NCBI GenBank assembly: GCA_964012725.1 | Contig: CAXGTL010000003.1 | Location: 1 to 54,111 of the forward strand | Reading direction: 5' to 3' | Origin: CAXGTL01 sp964012725 | Lineage (GTDB): Archaea; Nanobdellota; Nanobdellia; Woesearchaeales; CAXGTL01 | Length of the DNA: 54,111 nt | Shown here: piece after piece, positions 8,707 through 17,469 of the stretch | How the letters are laid out: each line of letters opens with the position of its first letter | How positions within the stretch are numbered: position 1 is the first letter of the stretch | Position numbers and translations under genes: made by a program | Notes under the pieces: generated by a model | What the model saw: the letters and a program-made list of their open reading frames with translations, nothing else | What the model was told of the DNA's origin: nothing | Database searches by the model: none

Positions 8707-10044
8707 ATGAAGAGATACACAAATAAATCAATTCTTAGTTTAATTATCATGTTCATGTTTGTAATTACATTATCATGCTTTGTTTTATCTGTTCCACCTT
8801 TCCCACATAGTTTTTATGGAGCAGCAACTAAATCAAGTGCAAATATTGCATCTGGCACAACAGTAACTGCAAGAATTAATAATGTTGTTAGAGGTAGTTT
8901 TACAATAACAGAAGCAGGACTTTATGGTAATGCAACAGCTCATCAATTTTTACCAGTAGCAGGAAATTCTTCAATTGATTTAACAGGAGAAACAATTACT
9001 TTTTATATTGGTTGTAGAGCTTCTACAACTACATATGCTTGGTCATCTGCTGCATTTACTAGCTTACCTTTATCAGTAACTTCTGGTTATTGTGGAGATG
9101 GATCATGTAGTGGAGGAGAATCAGCAGGATCAGGTGATGTTTGTACAGCATCTAAAAATACTTGTCAAACTGATTGTGGAAGAACAACTTCTACTACTAC
9201 GAGTGGTGGATCTTCTGGAACATCTAGTGGCAGTGGTGCACCAGTAACAGATACCACAACACCAACTGAAATAACTGACACAACTCTGATTTCAGATATC
9301 TTACAATCAATAGATCCTGAATCATTAGGTTTAGATTCAGTTTCATCAGAAGATGTTACAATTACAATTGTCCAAGATAAAATAATAAAAACACCTTTAT
9401 CTATTGTTGACACAATTACTACTTCATTAAATCTTGCAACTTCAGAACCAGCACAACAAGCTTTAACTGAAATCCAAGAAGCAATTGATTCAGGTGAAGT
9501 TGTTTCATTAGATGTTAAGAAATCATTAATTGTTTATAAAGTAAAATCAAAAACTACATTTAAATCAACAACAGTAAGTTTAATTACAAGTGAGTTTACA
9601 GCTTTAAAAGATGGCAAAAATGTTAGAGTTATTGAAACAATACCAAAAACAATGGCTGAATCAGCAGATGATGTAAAATTTGTAGGATTACAACCAACAT
9701 TAATACTTCAAGCAGATCCTATTTTTGAATTTGATTTTGCAGAAGTTAAAGAAGGAGATAAAAAAGAAATAAAATATACCATTAACAAAAAAATAAGTGA
9801 AATCACATCAAATACAGTCGCTGTTTACGAAGAATCAGATGAAAAACCAGCTGTATGTGGAAATAATATTTGTGAAGATGGAGAAACAATTGAATCATGT
9901 CCTGGAGATTGTAAAGTTGAAAAAGAACCTACGTATGGTTGGTTAATTGTTGGAATTATCATTGTATTGGGATTAGTCTTATACTTTTGGTGGAAAAAGA
10001 AACAAAACCAGATAATAGAAGATATTGATGATAATTTTAGTTAA
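8707..10044 (+). CDS. Secreted, C-terminally anchored stalk protein with Cys-rich motifs
   Basis: 445 residues. It has a signal peptide (about residues 1-30), a small beta domain, a Cys-rich CGDGSCSGGE motif, a Ser/Thr/Gly-rich linker (likely O-glycosylated), and a 200-residue stalk domain. A second Cys motif, CGNNICEDGE, precedes one C-terminal membrane helix (about 415-432) with a short basic/acidic tail. The stalk domain (VIETIPKTMAES...ADPIFEFDF...EGDKKEIKYTI) is clearly homologous to the membrane-proximal domain of the giant protein at 21922-39948. The GAGGATGG site just upstream supports the start. Its position 121 bp after the S-layer-like gene suggests they work together, perhaps with this protein as a membrane anchor. 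Confidence 0.7.
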   Translation: MKRYTNKSILSLIIMFMFVITLSCFVLSVPPFPHSFYGAATKSSANIASGTTVTARINNVVRGSFTITEAGLYGNATAHQFLPVAGNSSIDLTGETITFYIGCRASTTTYAWSSAAFTSLPLSVTSGYCGDGSCSGGESAGSGDVCTASKNTCQTDCGRTTSTTTSGGSSGTSSGSGAPVTDTTTPTEITDTTLISDILQSIDPESLGLDSVSSEDVTITIVQDKIIKTPLSIVDTITTSLNLATSEPAQQALTEIQEAIDSGEVVSLDVKKSLIVYKVKSKTTFKSTTVSLITSEFTALKDGKNVRVIETIPKTMAESADDVKFVGLQPTLILQADPIFEFDFAEVKEGDKKEIKYTINKKISEITSNTVAVYEESDEKPAVCGNNICEDGETIESCPGDCKVEKEPTYGWLIVGIIIVLGLVLYFWWKKKQNQIIEDIDDNFS

Positions 10045-10045
10045 T

Positions 10046-10070
10046 TAGTTTTTTTCTTTATTTTATTCTT
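10046..10070 (+). terminator. Poly-T terminator
   Basis: A T-rich stretch starts immediately after the stop codon of the stalk protein gene and precedes the convergent coiled-coil gene. Confidence 0.35.
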
Positions 10071-10148
10071 AATTTAATATTCTTTTAATTATCCTTTTAT
10101 AATTAAATAGTATTAAATAAAACAGAAATAAAAAATAAAGGTTAAAAA

Positions 10149-11924
10149 TCAATAAAAATAATCTTCTGGGTAATAATTAGTTTCTTTACCAAAATCATCT
10201 ACAAAAGTATCTTTATCAAGCTTTTTATACTTTTTTTTAGAAGAAGTAGTATTTTTATCTTTTAATACTTTCACTTTTGGTTTTTTACCATTCTTTTTCT
10301 TCTTTTTAAGTGACTTTTCTTTTTCTTTTATTTCTTTACCATTTTTGCCGCCATATACTTGAACCTTAACTTTATCTTCAGATTTATCTTGTTTTAGGCT
10401 TTCAAAAGCTTTTTTCTCGTCTATAGGTTTAACTTCTACATTTTCATTTTCTTCTAAACTTTCATCTACTTCTTCAAAAAAGAAATTAACAACTCCTTTT
10501 TTCATCTTAGAGGCTAAACCTTTTCCTTCTGATTGTGTTTCAGAATCAAGTTCATCTGTATCTTTAATTTCAACTTCTTCTATTATTTCTATTTTTGGTT
10601 TTCTTGTTATTTTTTTGGGTTTTTTAACAGATTTTAATGGTCTTATTTCTTCTTTCACTGGTTCTAATTCAATTTTTCTTATTTCTTCATCCCTAATTTC
10701 ATCTTCATCTTCTATAAAAAAATCAATAATCCCGCTCATTGTTTTTTTCAAAACTCCATCTTGTTTTGGTTGGTCATCCATTTCTTTTAAATCAAGTTCT
10801 ATTTCTTCCATTTCTGATATATTTTTAGATTCTCTTTGAGTTTCTTTCTTTTCATCAAAAATTGATGCAACTTCTTTCATAAACTTTCCACTTTGTGATT
10901 GTAGTTTTAATTCTTTATTTATAGTTTTATTCCATTCACCAATTGTTAATTTTAGATCTTTCAATTGTCCTTTTAATCTAGTCACTTCATTATTTAATAC
11001 TTCTTTTGTTGCAACTTCCTTTTTAATTTCTTTTATTTCATCTCTTAGACCTTTTAAAACACTTTCTTCTGTCCTTTTTAATTCTCTCAATTCTACTTCA
11101 CTTGCTCCCCTTTTAGTTATTTCTTTTACAGTTCCTTCTATATCTCTGATTTTATCGACGTGTTTTAAACCACTTATTAATTCTTTTCTAATTTCTTTAA
11201 GTTCACTTTTCATTTCTTTAACATTACTATTTAATTCTGATTTTGTTTCTTTTATTTGTTCATACATTCCTTTTATTTCTTCATTAAATTTTTCAGAAGT
11301 AACACTTGCTTTGTCTAAACTTTTAATCTCTTTTCCTAATTCATCTATTCCTGACAATCTTTGTCCAAGATTTTCAAACATTCCATGTAATTTATTAACT
11401 TTTGAATTAACAACAGAAATATTGTTTTTATTTGATCCTACTTCTCCAAATTGTTCTGATATTTGGTCTCTTAAACCAATTATTTCTTTAATATAATTTC
11501 CTATTTTTTTAGTGTTTTCATCTGTACTTTTCATTCTTTTATCAAACACTTCCTGACTTACTGCTTTTGTTTTAATAATTTTAACTATGTTTATAACATC
11601 TTTTTTGAATGTTGCAATTATTTTATTAACAGAATCAAGTTTAGAACTTACTTTTTTATCACTTTCATTTAAATTCTTTTTCTGTAATTTATTAAAATCA
11701 CTTAACTCTTTTTTAAACTCTTTTATACTCTTTTCAAAATCTTTTAAAGAACCTTTAGTACTTTTTTCAAGACTATTCAATGATTTATTAGAATTCTCAA
11801 CTTTTTTACTAAAAGCATCTATCTGTTTTTGTAATGCACCATCACTATTTTTGGATTCTTCTCTTAAATTTTTAAATGAATTTTTTAAAATTCCGTCTAA
11901 TTCTGTAAAATTTTTTATTTTCAA
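10149..11924 (-). CDS. Long coiled-coil protein with charged tail
   Basis: 591 residues, no family recognised. Residues 1-350 are almost continuous heptad-like coiled coil rich in Lys, Glu and Ser, and there is no membrane segment or signal peptide. The tail is alternately acidic and basic and contains two copies of a short motif, KKTMSGIIDFFIED and SKMKKGVVNFFFEE, each followed by a Glu-rich stretch. The C-terminus is aromatic and acidic (NYYPEDYFY). The start is TTG at 11924: a GGAGGGG site lies just upstream and no ATG fits. A cytoskeletal or chromosome-scaffolding role is possible from the shape alone, but nothing in the sequence demonstrates it. Confidence 0.6.
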   Translation of the reverse strand: MKIKNFTELDGILKNSFKNLREESKNSDGALQKQIDAFSKKVENSNKSLNSLEKSTKGSLKDFEKSIKEFKKELSDFNKLQKKNLNESDKKVSSKLDSVNKIIATFKKDVINIVKIIKTKAVSQEVFDKRMKSTDENTKKIGNYIKEIIGLRDQISEQFGEVGSNKNNISVVNSKVNKLHGMFENLGQRLSGIDELGKEIKSLDKASVTSEKFNEEIKGMYEQIKETKSELNSNVKEMKSELKEIRKELISGLKHVDKIRDIEGTVKEITKRGASEVELRELKRTEESVLKGLRDEIKEIKKEVATKEVLNNEVTRLKGQLKDLKLTIGEWNKTINKELKLQSQSGKFMKEVASIFDEKKETQRESKNISEMEEIELDLKEMDDQPKQDGVLKKTMSGIIDFFIEDEDEIRDEEIRKIELEPVKEEIRPLKSVKKPKKITRKPKIEIIEEVEIKDTDELDSETQSEGKGLASKMKKGVVNFFFEEVDESLEENENVEVKPIDEKKAFESLKQDKSEDKVKVQVYGGKNGKEIKEKEKSLKKKKKNGKKPKVKVLKDKNTTSSKKKYKKLDKDTFVDDFGKETNYYPEDYFY

Positions 11925-12190
11925 ACTTATCCCCTCCTTTTAATATTAGACTTAATGTAATTATCATAACATTATAATCTATTATTTATTTTCCATATAA
12001 TTAAAAAATATTATTTAGACCTCTTTTTTTAATTTTGTTCAAATATTAAACTAACAATATATATTTTATACGTTTTTATATATAAATATTGCGGAATTTA
12101 AGCATATAAAATCCTTATTTTTTTGAATTCCTTCATCTAAAATAAGTAGTTAATTTTACAATTTTATTCTTTTTATTTACATTCTGATAT

Positions 12191-13201
12191 TCATTCAAAT
12201 AAAATACTTGCATAACTTACACTATTAGAATAATCTTTAAACACATTTCCTGAAGTTTCATATTTTAATAATTTTCCTTTTAATTTAAACAATTTATTTA
12301 ATTTAATTAACATATTAAATCCAAATCTTCCACAAATTGTTGCATTTGTTTTATTTAAGAATTCAGTAAAACCTTTAGAATCATTGTTTAATATAAAATT
12401 AATTGCTTTATTATCTAATTTTTGTATTTTTGTAATAATCTCTTTATTTTTTTCATTAATACATTCCCCAAAAGGAACATATTCATATGCAGGACCATAA
12501 TGTACAAAATCTCCACTTACAATAATTGTAAAATTCTTTTGTTCTAAATTTTTAGAAACAATTTTAAATATATCATTTGCAACTTTTTCATAGTTTATCT
12601 CATTACTGATTACTATTGGTACAATCTTAAAATCCTGACCATGTATGTGGTTGTAAATATACTGCAAAAAGGGTAATTGAACTTCTATACTATGTTCATT
12701 AGTATGAGAAACTTCATTTATAATTAATCCAGAATTAGGATCTTCAATCAAAGTCTTGCAAAATTCTTTATCAACTTTAACAATACCTAATGGTGTTTTC
12801 CAATCCATCATGCTTATACCAGATCCATGTCCTGTGTGATCGGTTCCTATGATTATTACTGTGTTTTCTCTTGATTCGGATGTAGATTTTATTCTATTTG
12901 ATAGTTCAAGATAAACAAATGCTGCACACATTCCACTACAGGTGTATCCTGCATGTGGAACAATTGAAGAGATTACATTTTTGGTACTTGAAATATTATA
13001 CAAATTATTCTTTTTAGGTAATTCTTTTGGACCAAACTTAGACAAAAAGCATTCTTTAATTTGAGATACCAATTTGTCTTTCTCAGCTTCATAAAACTTA
13101 TCCTTCACAACAGGGTTTCTTATATTATTTTCCATATTATTACCAATATTATTTATATTTTTTTTCATGTTATTTATGTTATTTCCAATATTCTTTTCCA
13201 T
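12191..13201 (-). CDS. MEMO-family protein (AmmeMemoRadiSam system protein B type)
   Basis: 336 residues. The core matches the MEMO1 family (COG1355): NPVVKDKFYEAE corresponds to the family's start, followed by PHAGYTCSG, IIIGTDHTGHG, the NEHSIEVQLPFLQ motif and SGDFVHYGP with conserved histidines that bind metal in characterised homologues. Residues 1-27 are an Asn-rich repetitive extension (NNINNMKKNINNIGNN) absent from typical members; the family start would be near MENNIRNPV. A TATA box 27.5 nt upstream nevertheless places the transcript start at the first ATG. The physiological role is unsettled: the family is structurally related to dioxygenases, and human MEMO1 is linked to iron and signalling. 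The partners AMMECR1 and the radical SAM enzyme are not in this window. Confidence 0.85.
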   Translation of the reverse strand: MEKNIGNNINNMKKNINNIGNNMENNIRNPVVKDKFYEAEKDKLVSQIKECFLSKFGPKELPKKNNLYNISSTKNVISSIVPHAGYTCSGMCAAFVYLELSNRIKSTSESRENTVIIIGTDHTGHGSGISMMDWKTPLGIVKVDKEFCKTLIEDPNSGLIINEVSHTNEHSIEVQLPFLQYIYNHIHGQDFKIVPIVISNEINYEKVANDIFKIVSKNLEQKNFTIIVSGDFVHYGPAYEYVPFGECINEKNKEIITKIQKLDNKAINFILNNDSKGFTEFLNKTNATICGRFGFNMLIKLNKLFKLKGKLLKYETSGNVFKDYSNSVSYASILFE

Positions 13202-13240
13202 GCAAACATTTATATATATTAATCTATATAAATCTTCTTA
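13201..13240. promoter_or_regulatory. Interlocked symmetric divergent TATA boxes
   Basis: The start codons at 13201 (minus) and 13240 (plus) are 38 bp apart. TTTATATA (13209-13216) lies 27.5 nt before the plus start. Its exact inverse TATATAAA (13225-13232) lies 27.5 nt before the minus start. The midpoint of both the boxes and the start codons is 13220.5. Initiation complexes for the two genes would collide, so the promoters are probably mutually exclusive. Confidence 0.6.
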
Positions 13241-13797
13241 TGAAGATTGAAATAAAAAGAGATGTGTTAGAGGTTCTAGAGGAAGTAATTGAAATTCTAA
13301 GAGTAAAGGAAGAAAAAGATGTTTTTGAACTAAAACAGCTAAGTAATTACACAACTAAAGATTCTTTAGTTTTTCAGGATGAAGATTCTATTTCCATTGG
13401 AATTTTAATTTATGCATTATACAAGCTAGTTATGAGATGTTATGCAGATGATACTATCTACAAAAATCTTATGGCAGGTCTTATGAATGCAAGAGACCAT
13501 TTAAGAAAAGATCATTTTGTAGGTTATAGAAAAGAAATTAAAAAGTTATTCAAATTATTATCTTCAATAGATAAAAAATTAAAGCTTTATGTTCAGGAAG
13601 TAATTGATCAAGCAAAATTAAAAAAAGGGTTTAAATTATTTGAAGGTGGAGTTTCTGCATCTAAAGCAGCTGATTTGATGGGAGTCTCAAAATGGGAACT
13701 TATGAGTTATATTGGTAATACCCAAGTTTTTGATAGGGAAAAGATTTCAACAGATATAAGAAAAAGGCTCGCATTTACAAGGAGTTTATTTAAGTAG
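13240..13797 (+). CDS. Helical protein with C-terminal HTH resembling UPF0175 antitoxins
   Basis: 185 residues. The first 130 residues are helical with no recognised domain. The C-terminal part (KKGFKLFEGGVSASKAADLM, then GVSKWELMSYIG) resembles the helix-turn-helix of UPF0175-type antitoxins, in which a growth-controlled HTH reads as an activity-plus-kink motif. UPF0175 proteins are often paired with DUF3368-type PIN toxins, and a PIN-domain gene follows 91 bp downstream. However, this protein is about twice the length of a typical UPF0175 antitoxin and has its own leaderless promoter, so it may be a chromosomal regulator rather than a classic antitoxin. Confidence 0.5.
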   Translation: MKIEIKRDVLEVLEEVIEILRVKEEKDVFELKQLSNYTTKDSLVFQDEDSISIGILIYALYKLVMRCYADDTIYKNLMAGLMNARDHLRKDHFVGYRKEIKKLFKLLSSIDKKLKLYVQEVIDQAKLKKGFKLFEGGVSASKAADLMGVSKWELMSYIGNTQVFDREKISTDIRKRLAFTRSLFK

Positions 13798-13888
13798 GTA
13801 ATATTCCCACCAAATCCACTTCCCCTACTACCCATCCAGGGAAAATAGTTTATATAAAATTCATTATTAAAAATAAAATAAAATCAAT

Positions 13889-14587
13889 ATGAAAGCAATT
13901 GTATTTGATTCAGGACCAATAATCAATTTGGCAATGAATAACATACTTTGGTTAATTGATCCTCTAAAAAAACAATTCAAAGGACAATTTATAATTGGAA
14001 GAAGGGTAAAAAAAGAATTAATTGATTATCCCTTAGAAAAAACAAAAAAGTTTCAGTTTGAAGCATTGCAAACATTAAAACTTGTTGAAAAAAAACTTTT
14101 AACTGTGTTTCCTGAAAAGGATTTTGATTTAGAAAATAAACTGTTTGAATTATTTAATTCTGTTTTTATTATAAAAGGTAGACCTTTAAAAGTTGTTCAT
14201 GGTGGTGAAGTTGAAGCAGTTGCTATTGCTATTAAAACTGGGTCTAATGTTGTTGCTATAGACGAAAGAACAACTAGATTAATTCTTGAAGAGCCAAAAG
14301 TAATGGCAAGGATTTTTGAAAAAAAACTTCATTCTAAAATAAAAATCAATCAAAAAGCATTAAATGAATTACAATCATTAACAAAAAATGTAAGAATGAT
14401 TCGATCAATGGAATTAGTTATTTATGCTTATGAAAAAGGATTATTAGATAGATATAAACCCATTTCATTAAAAAACCCCAAAAAAATACTTTTACATGCA
14501 CTTATTTGGGGTATTAAGCTTCATGGTTGTTCAATAACTGTCAAAGATATGGATGAGATCATGAAGATAGAAGCAAAAAGAAGGTAA
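13889..14587 (+). CDS. PIN-domain ribonuclease-like protein (DUF3368-like)
   Basis: 232 residues. The N-terminus has the PIN signature: Asp8 in VFDSGPIINLA, Glu near residue 50 in RRVKKELIDYP, and HGGEVEAVAIA followed by VVAIDERTTR, which supply the remaining acidic residues. The order and spacing resemble DUF3368 toxins, although the protein is longer than the usual 150-160 residues because of a C-terminal helical extension. PIN proteins are Mg-dependent endoribonucleases that act as toxins or in RNA processing. A TATA box at 13849-13857 gives a leader of about 9 nt. Pairing with the upstream HTH gene suggests a toxin-antitoxin-like module, but a housekeeping RNA-processing role is also possible. 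Confidence 0.65.
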   Translation: MKAIVFDSGPIINLAMNNILWLIDPLKKQFKGQFIIGRRVKKELIDYPLEKTKKFQFEALQTLKLVEKKLLTVFPEKDFDLENKLFELFNSVFIIKGRPLKVVHGGEVEAVAIAIKTGSNVVAIDERTTRLILEEPKVMARIFEKKLHSKIKINQKALNELQSLTKNVRMIRSMELVIYAYEKGLLDRYKPISLKNPKKILLHALIWGIKLHGCSITVKDMDEIMKIEAKRR

Positions 14588-14589
14588 GG

Positions 14590-15051
14590 TCATATACTCT
14601 TCATTCTTTTCAAATGTTCAATTGTAGGCACATTCTTTTGTTGTTGTGATTTTTCTTCTGACACTTCTTTTTTTATTACTTTAGTTTCTTCTTCTTTTGT
14701 ATCTTTTTCTCCTATTAATGTTTCTGTTTCCTCTGTTATTGATTTTATTATTGGTTTGTCCTTTGTCATAGATATATCTTTTGTTCCTGTTGTTTCTTTT
14801 GTTACTATTGTTTCCTTTGTTCCAGTTACCTTTGTCTGACCACTAGTTTTATGAATTCTTAGAATTTTTTGTCCATCAAGAATCTTTTCAAACATTTCTA
14901 CTAATGTTGGATTGATTTTAGCATTATTTAATTCTTTTTGAAGCAATAATTCAACTTTTGCACTAACTTTTAATGCATTTAGATTACAATATGTACGAAA
15001 GTTATCTACTATTTGTTCATCAATATGTATTGTAAAACCCTTTTTCCCCAT
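14590..15051 (-). CDS. Ribbon-helix-helix DNA-binding protein with Thr/Lys-rich tail
   Basis: 153 residues. Residues 5-45 fit a ribbon-helix-helix fold: a beta strand (GFTIHIDEQIVDNF), then two helices ending in VELLLQKEL. The rest is a low-complexity tail with repeated TGTKET/VTKET units, followed by an acidic Glu-rich end. A minus-strand TATAAATA box near 15072-15080 lies about 26 nt upstream of the start. The gene is convergent with the PIN gene (2 bp apart) and divergent from herA. It may be a small transcriptional regulator; the targets are unknown. Confidence 0.55.
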   Translation of the reverse strand: MGKKGFTIHIDEQIVDNFRTYCNLNALKVSAKVELLLQKELNNAKINPTLVEMFEKILDGQKILRIHKTSGQTKVTGTKETIVTKETTGTKDISMTKDKPIIKSITEETETLIGEKDTKEEETKVIKKEVSEEKSQQQKNVPTIEHLKRMKSI

Positions 15052-15141
15052 GAATTTTCAATATTTCATAATGTATTTATAGTTTTCTATTTTATAATAT
15101 ATAAGTCTTTAAATACATCCTTTTTTTTGCTATATATATCT

Positions 15142-16725
15142 ATGATAAAAGGACAAGTGATATCAGGGGATTTTGGTAAGATTATTATTAGACAAAAATC
15201 TGATCAAAAGATTGAATTAGGTGAACTTTTGATTGCAAACACTCCAACAGGCAAGGTTTTAATGCAAGTTTATGACCTTTTATTTGGTTCTCAGATATCT
15301 CAACAAAATTTAGAACTTATGTCTGGACTAAAATTAGAACAAGAGACAGATTTAGAGTTTCTTGAGCCTGAACTAAGAAATTATAACTTAGCATTACTTA
15401 AACCAATGATTTTTATTGGTGGAAAGGGTGCAATTCTTTGCAAAACTTTACCTAAATTCTTTTCACAAGTAAGAGAAATTACAAGTGAAGATTTATCATT
15501 TTTATCAATGCCTAAAAAATCAATTTTATTTGGAAAACTAAGGTCTGGTTCAAAAACACTTGATGTTAATATAAACTTGGATGGTGAAAAAGTATTTTCT
15601 CATCATATTCTTATTCCAGGTACTACTGGAAGAGGTAAAAGTGTATTATTAAAAAATATACTTTGGAATTGTGTTAACAAAGATTATTGTGGAATGCTTG
15701 TTCTTGATCCACATGATGAATATTTTGGAAGAAACGATCTTGGATTAAAAGACCACACTAATAAAGATAAAATAATTTATTATACTTCTAATAAAACTCC
15801 TGTAGGACAAAGATCTTTGATTATTAATTTAAAATTATTAAAACCTTCACATTTTAGAGGCATTATTAATTTATCTGATCCTCAACAACAATCATTAAGT
15901 TCTTATTATAAACAATATAAAGAAAAATGGATAGAAGCAATTATTCTTGAAAAACTACTTAACCTTTCATATGATCAAAGAACCATTGCAGTTGTTAGAC
16001 GTACAATTATGTCTTTATTAAACTTAGATTTAGTTAGTAAGCAGAATAAAATTGTAGCTAATAGTATCTTTAAATATGATTATTCAGGTGAAACCACCAT
16101 AAGCGATATTTGCAATGAACTAGAGCAAGGGAAAATTGTAATTATTGATACATCTTCATTCTCGGGTTCAGTTGAGATCTTGATTGGAAGTATGGTTACA
16201 AGTGAAATCTTTTCAAAATATAAATATTATAAAACTAAAGATCAATTATCATCAAAACCTGTAATTTCTATTGTACTTGAAGAAGCACCACGTGTTCTTG
16301 GAAAAGATATCTTAGATAGAGGCAACAATATCTTTTCAACAATTGCAAGAGAAGGAAGAAAGTTTAAAATAGGCTTAACAGCAATCACACAATTACCAAG
16401 CCTGATTCCTAGACAAATACTTGCAAACATGAATACAAAAATAATTATGGGTATAGAAATGCAACCAGAACGTCAGGCAATTATTGAGAGTTCTGCACAA
16501 GATTTATCTACAGATAATAGGAATATAGCGTCGCTGGACAAAGGCGAAGCAATAATCACATCTAACTTTTCTAAGTTTGCTATTCCAATCAAGATTCCAT
16601 TTTTTGATGAAGTTGTTAAAGAACAATTACAAAAACAAAACAAAAACCAACACAAAACCCTTAAACAAACATTACCAAATCCAAAACCACAAACAGTTAC
16701 AGATTTTAGTGGAATTAATTCCTAA
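15142..16725 (+). CDS. herA: HerA-type ATPase/DNA translocase
   Basis: 527 residues. The first 120 residues form a small beta domain, followed by a FtsK/HerA-type RecA fold: Walker A GTTGRGKS at residues 160-167, LDPHDEYFG shortly after, and Walker B VISIVLEEAP near residue 374. HerA (COG0433, DUF87) is a hexameric DNA translocase that works with the nuclease NurA and with Mre11-Rad50 in archaeal double-strand break end resection. I chose the ATG at 15142 because it gives the usual family N-terminus (GQVISGDFGKIIIR) and lies about 30 nt after CTTTAAATA (15107-15115); an upstream in-frame ATG at 15013 would run through the promoter. No NurA is recognised nearby; two unknown genes and Mre11 follow. 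Confidence 0.85.
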   Translation: MIKGQVISGDFGKIIIRQKSDQKIELGELLIANTPTGKVLMQVYDLLFGSQISQQNLELMSGLKLEQETDLEFLEPELRNYNLALLKPMIFIGGKGAILCKTLPKFFSQVREITSEDLSFLSMPKKSILFGKLRSGSKTLDVNINLDGEKVFSHHILIPGTTGRGKSVLLKNILWNCVNKDYCGMLVLDPHDEYFGRNDLGLKDHTNKDKIIYYTSNKTPVGQRSLIINLKLLKPSHFRGIINLSDPQQQSLSSYYKQYKEKWIEAIILEKLLNLSYDQRTIAVVRRTIMSLLNLDLVSKQNKIVANSIFKYDYSGETTISDICNELEQGKIVIIDTSSFSGSVEILIGSMVTSEIFSKYKYYKTKDQLSSKPVISIVLEEAPRVLGKDILDRGNNIFSTIAREGRKFKIGLTAITQLPSLIPRQILANMNTKIIMGIEMQPERQAIIESSAQDLSTDNRNIASLDKGEAIITSNFSKFAIPIKIPFFDEVVKEQLQKQNKNQHKTLKQTLPNPKPQTVTDFSGINS

Positions 16726-16830
16726 TTCATAGAAATGTTTATATAAATGTATGAATAAGTGAATATTATATTACAAAAATGAATAAAATAAACAAATAAA
16801 CAAACAAATAAACAAAAAAGGTGATAAACA

Positions 16831-17373
16831 ATGCTTTTACTCAAAGAGCTTCAACAAAGACAAGCTGTTGTAAACAAATTAATAGATGATATTCTTGATA
16901 AAGAAAAGAATATTATTAAATACATTAAAAAACCAGATTTAGTTGAAACAAATGTTGCTTTACAAAAACAATTAATAACTCAATATAGACAAAAAGTCAC
17001 AGAATTCTTGATAAAATTAGTTGAAACAATAAAAAAATACCAGCCTATATTTGAATCCACATTAAAACAAACAAGAAAAGAACTGGTTGATATAGAAAAA
17101 ATGTTTGATTATTTTATAGTTCATTTTAAGAGATTCTTGCTTTTGTGTGATAAGTATAAAAGATTTAGCACATTAAACCTAAAAAGAAAACTTAATGGTT
17201 TGATCAAGGTTTTAGATGAAGTAAAACTAAAAGTATATAGACAAACAAGTGCAGCAGGAATGATAGACTTACTAGATAAAAAAACAAGGTCTCTTTTAAA
17301 AGACTATGATGCAACTTTAGCCCTTTACCAAAATGAAACTTGGGAAAATGTTACACAAAAACTAAGCTCATAA
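16831..17373 (+). CDS. Unrecognised all-helical protein in the HerA-Mre11 cluster
   Basis: 180 residues, predicted almost entirely alpha-helical with long charged helices and a Lys-rich middle (FKRFLLLCDKYKRFST). There is no membrane segment, signal peptide or metal-binding motif. An AAGGTG site precedes the ATG. The 60-bp leader contains repeated AAATAAAC units, and a TATA box lies near 16737-16746. The position between herA and the Mre11 gene, all on the same strand, suggests a role in DNA processing, but there is no sequence evidence for nuclease activity. NurA is much longer and has conserved acidic residues not seen here. Confidence 0.55.
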   Translation: MLLLKELQQRQAVVNKLIDDILDKEKNIIKYIKKPDLVETNVALQKQLITQYRQKVTEFLIKLVETIKKYQPIFESTLKQTRKELVDIEKMFDYFIVHFKRFLLLCDKYKRFSTLNLKRKLNGLIKVLDEVKLKVYRQTSAAGMIDLLDKKTRSLLKDYDATLALYQNETWENVTQKLSS

Positions 17374-17469
17374 CTTGTCTTTTTTCTATTTTTTTTATTT
17401 GAATTATCGAAACATTTATATACTCTTTTAACTACCCTTATGTAGTAATTAAGTAAGTGGAGGGATTTT

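Noticed and set aside
15013..15141. N-terminal extension of HerA from an upstream ATG
   Set aside because: It would translate through the TATA box, overlap the divergent gene and add residues not seen in the family.
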